Of a DNA stretch of 64,000 nt, positions 15,377 through 22,408 are shown piece by piece (positions within the stretch are counted from its first letter, which is position 1; the number at the start of each line of letters is the position of its first letter). The stretch comes from Phil1 sp964487565 (GTDB taxonomy: Bacteria; Bacillota; Clostridia; Christensenellales; CAG-138), in assembly GCA_964487565.1 (NCBI GenBank), contig CAZARN010000001.1, positions 182,350-246,349 on the forward strand. Direction: 5' to 3'. The notes below the pieces were generated by a model. It was not told the DNA's origin and did no database searches. It saw only the letters and a program-made list of their open reading frames with translations. A program made the translations under genes and the position numbers.

Positions 15377-16057
15377 TTATCTTGAGCCGCAGGCATAATA
15401 CCCGGTCGCAAGCGAGAACCTGTTTTTTTCAAACGCGAGCAGCCCTTCGTTTTGCATTTTGCTCAGTTCATTTGAAAGAGCGCTGCGGTCGACGCCAAGA
15501 TAGTCCGCAAGCTGCTGGCGGTTGAAGGGGATCGTGAACCGATAGCTCCCCGCCTGTTTCGCCTGCTGGGAAAGATAGGCAAGAAGCCTGGCGCGGATGG
15601 ATCTTGCGGATGTATGCAGGCTTCGCCGTGAAAGGGCGAGATTTTTTGCCGCAAAAATTTGCAGGAGGTTCTGGATCAGTTTATTGTGGTGCGCGCAGGA
15701 ATTGGGGCAGGTGGTCAATATCCGTGCCGCGTTGAGAAACAGTATATCGCACTTTTCAGGCGCGACCGCGCTGACCATCAGCGGTTCGCCCGGAATACAG
15801 GCATAGGTTTCCGCAAAAAGCTGACCCGTCTCCGCATGGTCAAGAATGGTCTTGTTTCCCCACAGATCGTCGATCTCTATGTTTACGCTGCCGGAAAGCA
15901 CCATCCCCATATTATCCGTGCATTCGCCGGCGCGCAGGATCACCGCGCCCTTGTCATATCTTTTTTCAAACGATTTCAGACAAATCAACATCTCCTTGGC
16001 TTCATCGTTGCTTATGCCCCGGAACAGCGCGGTGTTCGTCAAAAAAGAATAATCCAT
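15377..16057 (-). CDS. Crp/Fnr-family transcriptional regulator (HcpR-like by context)
   Basis: This 226-residue protein has an N-terminal cyclic-nucleotide-type beta-roll (about 20-120, GAVILRAGECTDNMGMVLSG and ETGQLFAETYACIPGEP) and a C-terminal winged helix (about 150-220, FNRQQLADYLGVDRSALSNE as recognition helix). No Fnr-type N-terminal Cys cluster is present. It is divergent from the 4Fe-4S/hcp operon. A perfect CRP-type palindrome sits in the shared intergenic region, so it most likely activates hcp and controls itself, as HcpR-type regulators do for nitrosative stress. The signal (haem-NO or other) is inferred from context. Confidence 0.9.
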   Translation of the reverse strand: MDYSFLTNTALFRGISNDEAKEMLICLKSFEKRYDKGAVILRAGECTDNMGMVLSGSVNIEIDDLWGNKTILDHAETGQLFAETYACIPGEPLMVSAVAPEKCDILFLNAARILTTCPNSCAHHNKLIQNLLQIFAAKNLALSRRSLHTSARSIRARLLAYLSQQAKQAGSYRFTIPFNRQQLADYLGVDRSALSNELSKMQNEGLLAFEKNRFSLATGYYACGSR

Positions 16058-16070
16058 AATTTTCTCCGTT

Positions 16071-16115
16071 TATGTTGTTAAAACAACATACTTGTTGGTT
16101 GAATGATAGTATGCT
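16071..16115 (+). promoter_or_regulatory. Crp/Fnr-type operator and class II promoter of the hcp operon
   Basis: TATGTTGTT-AA-AACAACATA (16071-16090) is a perfect palindrome containing TGTTG-N6-CAACA, the CRP-family half-site spacing. TATGCT (16110-16115) is a plausible -10 with start at A16122, placing the palindrome centre (16080.5) at -41.5, the classic activator position. It also lies just upstream of the divergent regulator gene. Confidence 0.75.
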
Positions 16116-16156
16116 ATGCCCATAAAGTCAAGAACAACATGAAGGAGGCAACCATC

Positions 16157-16873
16157 ATGATAAGAAAGATCATCCATATCGACGAGGAAAAGTGCAACGG
16201 CTGCGGCGCGTGCGCGGCTGCCTGCCATGAGGGCGCGATCGCCATGGTGAACGGCAAGGCGAAGCTGATGCGGGACGATTACTGCGACGGGCTGGGCGAC
16301 TGTCTGCCCGCGTGCCCCGCGAATGCCATCACGTTTGTGGAACGCGAAGCCGCGGCATACGACGAAGCCGCTGTGCTGAAAAGCAAGCAGGAGAAAATGC
16401 AGAAAGCCGGCGCGAAGCTGCCCTGCGGCTGCCCAGGCACACAGTCAAGGGCGATCGAGCGCAAGGAGTGCGAATGCGGCGGACACGAGCCGTCGGATGA
16501 TCTGCCCAGCCGCCTTTCCCAGTGGCCTGTGCAGATAAAGCTGGCGCCGGTCAACGCGCCCTATTTCAACGGCGCGAAGCTGCTTGTCGCCGCGGACTGC
16601 ACGGCTTATGCCTACGCAAGCTTCCATGAGAAGTTCATCAAGGGGCGCATAACGCTGGTGGGCTGTCCCAAGCTCGACAGCGTGGATTATTCCGAAAAAC
16701 TCACCGAGATCATAAGCCGCAACGATATAAAGAGCGTGACTGTCGTCCGCATGGAGGTGCCCTGCTGCGGCGGGCTTGAAAATGCGGTGAAAACGGCGCT
16801 GAAAAACAGCGGCAAGTTCATCCCGTGGCAGGTCGTGACCATCACGACCGACGGCAACATTCTGGAGCAATAG
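16157..16873 (+). CDS. 4Fe-4S dicluster protein partner of Hcp
   Basis: This 238-residue protein has an N-terminal two-cluster ferredoxin domain with CNGCGACAAACHEGAI and, for the second cluster, CDGLGDCLPACPANAI (about residues 13-60). It then has a Cys-rich stretch (CGCPG, CECGG) and a C-terminal part with FVGC-like GCPKLD and VPCCGG motifs. Such proteins are regularly encoded directly upstream of hcp in Clostridia and are thought to supply electrons. The start was chosen for GAAGGAGG eight bases before the ATG and because it lies downstream of the predicted transcription start; an earlier ATG at 16103 would precede it. It is nineteen bases before hcp. Confidence 0.88.
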   Translation: MIRKIIHIDEEKCNGCGACAAACHEGAIAMVNGKAKLMRDDYCDGLGDCLPACPANAITFVEREAAAYDEAAVLKSKQEKMQKAGAKLPCGCPGTQSRAIERKECECGGHEPSDDLPSRLSQWPVQIKLAPVNAPYFNGAKLLVAADCTAYAYASFHEKFIKGRITLVGCPKLDSVDYSEKLTEIISRNDIKSVTVVRMEVPCCGGLENAVKTALKNSGKFIPWQVVTITTDGNILEQ

Positions 16874-16892
16874 AAAAAGGAGGAAACGCGCA

Positions 16893-18458
16893 ATGGCAAA
16901 CGAAATGTTTTGTTTTCAGTGCGAACAGACCGCAGGCGGCAAAGGCTGCACCGGTAAAGCCGGAGTCTGCGGGAAACCCGCCCCCGTGGCGATTGGTCAG
17001 GACGATCTGACACGCGCGCTCATCGGGCTGTCGATCCATCTTAACGGCGTTGCGCCGACGGACGCCCAGCGCGCGCTGATGCTTAAGGGCCTGTTCACGA
17101 CCGTCACCAACGTGAGCTTCAACGCCGAAACCACCGCCGCGCTCACGCAAGAGGTCAACGCGCAGTTCCCCGCAAACCCAGTCTGCGGCGAAAACGGCGA
17201 GCCGCTGAAGCTTTGGAGCGCGGACGAGGACATACGCTCGTTGAAATCGCTTATACTGTTCGGCCTTCGCGGCATGGCGGCTTACGCATACCATGCGCTG
17301 ATGCTGGGCTATACCGACAACGCCGTCTCCGACTTCTTTTTCGAGGGACTGCGCGCGGTGGGCGATACGGGCGCGGATGCGCAGTCGCTTCTTCCGGTCG
17401 TCATGAAGGTAGGTGAGATCAACCTCAGGTGCATGGCGATGCTGGACCAGGCGAACACGGAGACCTACGGCACGCCGGTCCCGACGACCGTTTCGCTCAC
17501 GGTGGAGAAAGGCCCGTTCATCGTGGTGACAGGGCATGACCTGAAAGATATGCAGCTCCTTCTGGAGCAGACCGAAGGCAAGGGCATAAACATATATACT
17601 CACGGGGAGATGCTGCCCGCCCACGCTTATCCCGCGCTGAAAAAGTATCCGCACCTGAAGGGCAACTTCGGAACGGCATGGCAAAACCAACAGAAGGAAT
17701 TTGACGGCGTGCCCGCCGCGTTCCTCTTTACGACAAATTGTCTGATGCCGCCCAAGGCAAGCTATCTGGATCGTGTGTTTACCACCGAGGTCGTGTCATA
17801 TCCGGGCGCCGTGCATATAGGCGGGGACAGGGATTTTACGCCGGTGATCGAAAAAGCGCTTGAGCTTGGCGGATATGCCGAGGATCATCCGATGACCGGC
17901 ATAAACGGCGGCTCCGCCGTGACCACAGGCTTTGGCCGCGGGACTGTTCTTTCCGTTGCAGACCAGATAGTTAAAGCGGTCAAAAACGGCGACATCAGGC
18001 ACTTCTTCCTCGTTGCAGGCTGCGACGGCGCAAAGCCCGGGCGCAACTACTATACGGAATTTGCGGAGCTGACGCCGAAGGATTCGGTGATCCTGACACT
18101 TGCCTGCGGAAAGTACCGCTTCAACGATCTTGATCTTGGCACTGTTGCGGGACTGCCGCGGCTGCTTGATATGGGGCAGTGCAACGATGCTTACGGAGCC
18201 ATACAGGTGGCCGTGGCCCTTGCCGGCGCATTCGGCTGCGGCGTGAACGAGCTTCCGCTTTCATTCGTGCTGTCATGGTATGAGCAGAAAGCGGTCTGCA
18301 TTCTGCTGACGCTGCTGCACCTTGGCATCAGGAACATCCGCCTCGGGCCGACGCTTCCCGCGTTCCTGTCCCCGAACATCGCGAAGTTCCTTGTTGAAAA
18401 CTTCGGTATCGCGCCGATCACCACGCCGCAGGAAGATCTGAAAGCGCTTTTGGCATAA
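16893..18458 (+). CDS. hcp: Hydroxylamine reductase (hybrid-cluster protein)
   Basis: This 521-residue protein carries an N-terminal 4Fe cluster motif with Cys 7, 10, 19 and 26 (CFQCEQTAGGKGCTGKAGVC). Hybrid-cluster ligands are visible in order: His in THGEMLPAH, Cys in TTNCLMPPK, Cys in VAGCDGAKPGR, Cys in LACGKYRFNDLD and the region MGQCNDAYGA. Hcp reduces nitric oxide or hydroxylamine and acts as an S-nitrosylase in some anaerobes; it responds to nitrosative and oxidative stress. The length is slightly below the 530-550 typical of the family but all motifs are present. It is the second gene of a Crp/Fnr-controlled operon, with AAAAAGGAGG as ribosome site. Confidence 0.97.
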   Translation: MANEMFCFQCEQTAGGKGCTGKAGVCGKPAPVAIGQDDLTRALIGLSIHLNGVAPTDAQRALMLKGLFTTVTNVSFNAETTAALTQEVNAQFPANPVCGENGEPLKLWSADEDIRSLKSLILFGLRGMAAYAYHALMLGYTDNAVSDFFFEGLRAVGDTGADAQSLLPVVMKVGEINLRCMAMLDQANTETYGTPVPTTVSLTVEKGPFIVVTGHDLKDMQLLLEQTEGKGINIYTHGEMLPAHAYPALKKYPHLKGNFGTAWQNQQKEFDGVPAAFLFTTNCLMPPKASYLDRVFTTEVVSYPGAVHIGGDRDFTPVIEKALELGGYAEDHPMTGINGGSAVTTGFGRGTVLSVADQIVKAVKNGDIRHFFLVAGCDGAKPGRNYYTEFAELTPKDSVILTLACGKYRFNDLDLGTVAGLPRLLDMGQCNDAYGAIQVAVALAGAFGCGVNELPLSFVLSWYEQKAVCILLTLLHLGIRNIRLGPTLPAFLSPNIAKFLVENFGIAPITTPQEDLKALLA

Positions 18459-18474
18459 AAGACGCAGACGTTTC

Positions 18475-18505
18475 AGAAGCCGTCCGTAAGCTGCGGGCGG
18501 CTTCT
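18475..18505 (+). terminator. Hairpin after hcp, between convergent operons
   Basis: AGAAGCCGTCCG and CGGGCGGCTTCT (one mismatch pair) enclose TAAGCTG. It ends the hcp transcript and faces the minus-strand lipoprotein operon; the T-run is weak. Confidence 0.5.
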
Positions 18506-18568
18506 TGCGCATCAAATCCCTGTCGGCAGGAGAATGCTGCCGTAAACCGTGCTTTTAATGATCCGCGC

Positions 18569-20494
18569 TCAAAAGACCAGAGTAAACCTGCCGTTGTTGT
18601 CAGGCGTTACAGTCCCGGCATTTTTCACGGCCTCGGTCAGGATATCATTGCAGGAATCGTCGTATACTTGCTCCACGACGCCGGGACAGGCGCTTTCAAA
18701 AGGCCAGCCCCACAGCGCAACGGTGTAGGTCTGATCCGCTTTCAGTTCGGCGCCGTCGGCCGTTTTCACGGAGACGAGCTTGTCTGTCTGCCACGGCGCG
18801 AAACGGATCTTCAATCCGGAAGCAACATAATAGGGAATGTTCGGCACATTGTCGTTCGGATCGAACGTGTATGCGGTCTTGAGCAGATCGACAAGTTCCG
18901 CGCCGGTCATGGAAACCCGCCACAGCTTTTTGTCGTTCGGATCGCCGCTGGTGGGGCCGACGCAAAGGGAAAGAGAAGCGACATCCGCCGTATGGATATC
19001 ACCCTTGTAAATCCGTCCGACCATGCCGCAGTGCGTTGTGCCGACAAGGCACAGCCCTATCTGCGCGCCTGCCTTTTCACGCAGGGCATCGGCGATGAAA
19101 AGCCCCGTTTCAAGACAGGTGAAGTTGTCGGTCGCCTGACCGACCGTCTCGCCGCGCTCGACGGGGCAATTCAGCGCGCCGTCACGGGCGGCGTCGCAAT
19201 CGGCGATAAGCCCGTCGGCGGAAACAGAGCCTTCGAGGTATTTGCGAAGGTCGTCTTTCAACGTTTTTTCGACGGCGTTTCCGTTGCCGGTGGACATTAG
19301 CTCAACCTCCGGGACAACGTTCCCTTTTTGAACCGTGGCCATGATCGCGGTGTTAAAATCGTTTTCGGCAAAAGTTGTCCCCACCACGTTTGACATCTGC
19401 TGCAGCTCGCTTCCGCCGATCGCCGTTTGACCCTCAGGCGTGCTTATGTAAGCGAGGATATCCTTCACCATGGCAAGCTTGGCCTCATTCCCCTTTTGAG
19501 AAAGCCTTGCGCTGACACCGACGTAATAACCCGGGATCGACATCACATTGTCGGAATCGGCTCCGTTCCCGCACCAGAACGGGAACATGCCGTATTCGTG
19601 ATCGGAACCGGCCTGTTTTGCATACAAAGTCGCCTGTTCGTTCTCCACGATCATGGCGCAGGAGTGATCCTTGTACATCATCGTGCTGCGATTGCCGGGC
19701 TGCACGTCAAAATCGCCCGCGTCGATAATATTCGCCGCCTGAAGCTCTTTATATCTTTCAAGCGCAGGTTCGATATGACCCTTCATGGATGCGTTCCCCG
19801 ACTGATAGTTTTTCATCCACTCATAATTGTCCACGCCGCCGAACACCTGATCGTATGCAAACATGGTGAACATAAGCTGCGCCTGACGGTAATACATGCA
19901 AGTCGGCTGTATCGCCCGGATGCCTGAAGCGTTAACGGCCCTGACGAGAGCGATGAACTCATCATAGCTTTTGGGGACCTGCCAGCCGTTTTGCGCAAAG
20001 AGCGTTTTATCGTAGACGATTCCGTATATGGACGACGGGCCGGGAAGATAATAAAGCTCTCCGTCGATCTGGCAGGCTTCCAGCGCGGAGCCGATATAAT
20101 TGTCGGTGAATGACTCTCCGGACAGATCCAGGAGCGTTTCCGGCGCAATATCGGCGATGGATTTCATATTGGGGGAGATCACGATATCCTCCGCCAGACC
20201 GCTTTGCAGCGACTGGCGCAGTTCATATTGCGTTTCCTGTGAACAATGAAAAACGGAAACGAAGTTGATATCGGGAAATTCATCTTCCAGCGCGACGCGC
20301 AGCGCCTCGTTGTTGACGTTGTATTCCGCCCGGATGGTTATCGTCATCTTACTTGTATCCATCGCGTTCATGGTGAGGATATCGTCTTTGGGACGAAGCA
20401 CCGGATCGCGAGACTGCGCGCATCCGTTTGACGCGACGGTTATGAAAGCGAGCGCAAGCAAGGCGCAGAGGATCTTTTCTGTTTCTTTTTTCAT
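18569..20494 (-). CDS. Lipoprotein: solute-binding domain fused to 5'-nucleotidase C-terminal domain (second paralogue)
   Basis: This 641-residue protein has a signal peptide with candidate lipobox ending in SNGC (Cys ~25). Residues ~50-400 are a family 1 (maltose/sugar type) binding domain: DIVISPNMKSIADI, VYDKTLFAQNGWQVPKSYDE and the helical C-lobe with AYISTPEGQTAI. Residues ~445-640 resemble the 5'-nucleotidase C-terminal (substrate-recognition) domain: ETGLFIADALREKAGAQIGL, IYKGDIHTADV, MTGAELVDLLKTAY, then VASGLKIRFAPW and ADQTYTVALWGW. The metallophosphatase domain that carries catalysis in true nucleotidases is absent, so a binding/sensing role is inferred. It begins 12 bases after its paralogue, with AGAGGAGC as ribosome site. 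No permease is nearby. Confidence 0.82.
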   Translation of the reverse strand: MKKETEKILCALLALAFITVASNGCAQSRDPVLRPKDDILTMNAMDTSKMTITIRAEYNVNNEALRVALEDEFPDINFVSVFHCSQETQYELRQSLQSGLAEDIVISPNMKSIADIAPETLLDLSGESFTDNYIGSALEACQIDGELYYLPGPSSIYGIVYDKTLFAQNGWQVPKSYDEFIALVRAVNASGIRAIQPTCMYYRQAQLMFTMFAYDQVFGGVDNYEWMKNYQSGNASMKGHIEPALERYKELQAANIIDAGDFDVQPGNRSTMMYKDHSCAMIVENEQATLYAKQAGSDHEYGMFPFWCGNGADSDNVMSIPGYYVGVSARLSQKGNEAKLAMVKDILAYISTPEGQTAIGGSELQQMSNVVGTTFAENDFNTAIMATVQKGNVVPEVELMSTGNGNAVEKTLKDDLRKYLEGSVSADGLIADCDAARDGALNCPVERGETVGQATDNFTCLETGLFIADALREKAGAQIGLCLVGTTHCGMVGRIYKGDIHTADVASLSLCVGPTSGDPNDKKLWRVSMTGAELVDLLKTAYTFDPNDNVPNIPYYVASGLKIRFAPWQTDKLVSVKTADGAELKADQTYTVALWGWPFESACPGVVEQVYDDSCNDILTEAVKNAGTVTPDNNGRFTLVF

Positions 20495-20506
20495 CGTATG
20501 CTCCTC

Positions 20507-22408
20507 TCAATCCCAGACCAGCGTGATCCTTGCGTCGTCCGAAGGCAGCAGTGTGCCCGAAAGCAGAAACGCATTCTTCAACAACTCCGCATAACTGCCG
20601 GGATAAGTTTCAACGATTTCCTCAACACAGTCATCCGGTACCATGCCCTGCCAAAAAGCGACCGTGTAGGTTTCTTCCGGAACGATTTCGCCGCCGTCGA
20701 ACAGGGTGACGGACAGATACTGCGCTCCTCTTTCGTTCCACGGGGCGACCGTTGCCTTGAGCCCGGAGAACGCATAGATGCAGCTTTCGGCCTGATCGGC
20801 GGAGGATGGGCATGAATTCAGCGCCTTGAGGAGCTGCGCGCCGGTCATCTTCGCTTTTATGAGCGACGAGGCATTTTCAAGGGAACGCGGCAGCATTGAC
20901 GACAGCATGTTTTCCGTGATATCACCCGCGAACAGACGGCTCATGTTTCCGCGGTAAATCGAATTATCGGGTATCAAAGCGATCTGAGCTCCGGTCGCCG
21001 CCCGAAATGCGTCGGCGATATATTCGGAGGTCTCAAGGACGCTGAAGTCCTCTTTTACCACGGCGAGAACGGGCGAATCAGTTACTGTTACGCCGGAGAT
21101 GACGGCATTTTCGATTTCTGCGCTGAATTTCGCCGCCGCGGCTTCCGGCGTCGTTTCGCCGCCGGCGATCGCCATCGCCAGTTGCCGCAGCACATTGAGC
21201 GCCACAAACTCAGTCGGTACTTTTCCGCCGTCAAAATCGAGGCGCTTAAAATACTGACCGTTTTGGATTTCATCCAACAGCTCCGGCGGACAACCTGCCG
21301 TATTCAGCTCCGTGCCCTCCACGCTGCTGAGCATGAGCGCGTCGCCGATACATATTTTCTGCGCCTCGGGCGTGCTTATGAAATCAAGGTATTCCTCGAC
21401 CGCCTTCTGCTGCGCCTTTGAACGGGGCTTCTTCACAACGCTGAGATTGTAACTCTGACGGGTCGAAAGATACTGCGCCTTGCCGTCCAAAGCGGGGAAC
21501 GGCATGAAGCCTATCTCATAGTCGCAGCCTTTTTCAAGCGCGCTGTCCGTGACGATGTTTATCATCGCGATCTTTCCGCTCAGAAAATTATCCGTCCGTT
21601 CCGTATAGCTGTAAGTGAAGTGCGCTGTTTGCAGAATGCCGTGTTCAGCCATCCTTTCAAGCATTTCAAAGTATGGCTCCATGTGTCCGGCAAGGGTCGT
21701 ATTGCCGTTTTGCAGATCCTGATACCATTGGCGGTTCTCAACGCCCGAAAACAGCTGCCCGTAAGCAAAGGCCTCCATGCCGCCGGAAAAGTCCGTTGCG
21801 TATTTTCCGTTTGGATTGTAAGGTTCCACCGCGCCGTCAGTGTCGGCGGTGATACGGTCGCACAGCGTCAGAAACTCCTCGAAGGTATTGGGAGCAGTCC
21901 AGCCGTATTGCTCAAAAAGCGTTTTGTTATAAGCGATGGACATGATCTTCCTCGGGCCGGGGAGAGTGTAAAGCGAGCCGTCGCGGTCGTTCTCCTCGAG
22001 CGATTGCGAATAATACGCGCCGACCGCGGAGTAGCCGGACAGGTTTTCAAGGTAAATCGCGTTGTCCACGCCGAAATCAACATTATAAACAACGTCGGGC
22101 GCGCAGCCGTGCTTGATCCACTCCCTCGCGGGGGAGTAGGAAGCGTCTCCCTTTTGCAGGTAGTATATGATCGGTTGGACGTCGGGGTATTTTTCGGAAA
22201 ACGCCTGTACCAGCGCGGTGACGTCGTCGTTTTCGGCCACACCGATGACAAGCGGCGTTTTGCCCTCGACAAGCGCCGTGTAGGAATAAATTTCGTTTTC
22301 TGCCATTCCGTAAAGCGAACCTGCCCGGCCTGAAGCACCGCCGCAGGCGGCAAGCAGCACAAGACACAGCATCATGCACGATAAGGCAACGAATATTCGT
22401 TTATTCAT
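20507..22408 (-). CDS. Lipoprotein: solute-binding domain fused to 5'-nucleotidase C-terminal domain (first paralogue)
   Basis: This 633-residue protein starts MNKRIFVALSCMMLCLVLLA and has a strong lipobox LLAAC, so it is anchored outside the membrane. Residues ~45-400 form a family 1 binding domain (CAPDVVYNVDFGVDN, IAYNKTLFEQYGWTAPNTFE, YLDFISTPEAQKICIGDA). Residues ~440-630 form the nucleotidase C-terminal-like domain (ETSEYIADAFRAATGAQIAL, LFAGDITENMLSSMLP, MTGAQLLKALNSC, PEETYTVAFWQG). Metal-site motifs of the phosphatase half are absent. Its ATG overlaps the last codons of the kinase gene before it by 8 bases, so the two are translationally coupled. Sequence divergence from the second paralogue suggests two ligands. 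Confidence 0.83.
   Translation of the reverse strand: MNKRIFVALSCMMLCLVLLAACGGASGRAGSLYGMAENEIYSYTALVEGKTPLVIGVAENDDVTALVQAFSEKYPDVQPIIYYLQKGDASYSPAREWIKHGCAPDVVYNVDFGVDNAIYLENLSGYSAVGAYYSQSLEENDRDGSLYTLPGPRKIMSIAYNKTLFEQYGWTAPNTFEEFLTLCDRITADTDGAVEPYNPNGKYATDFSGGMEAFAYGQLFSGVENRQWYQDLQNGNTTLAGHMEPYFEMLERMAEHGILQTAHFTYSYTERTDNFLSGKIAMINIVTDSALEKGCDYEIGFMPFPALDGKAQYLSTRQSYNLSVVKKPRSKAQQKAVEEYLDFISTPEAQKICIGDALMLSSVEGTELNTAGCPPELLDEIQNGQYFKRLDFDGGKVPTEFVALNVLRQLAMAIAGGETTPEAAAAKFSAEIENAVISGVTVTDSPVLAVVKEDFSVLETSEYIADAFRAATGAQIALIPDNSIYRGNMSRLFAGDITENMLSSMLPRSLENASSLIKAKMTGAQLLKALNSCPSSADQAESCIYAFSGLKATVAPWNERGAQYLSVTLFDGGEIVPEETYTVAFWQGMVPDDCVEEIVETYPGSYAELLKNAFLLSGTLLPSDDARITLVWD

Noticed and set aside
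18569..22408. Sugar ABC transporter operon
   Set aside because: Binding domains are present but there is no permease or ATPase gene nearby, and each protein carries an extra nucleotidase-like domain.
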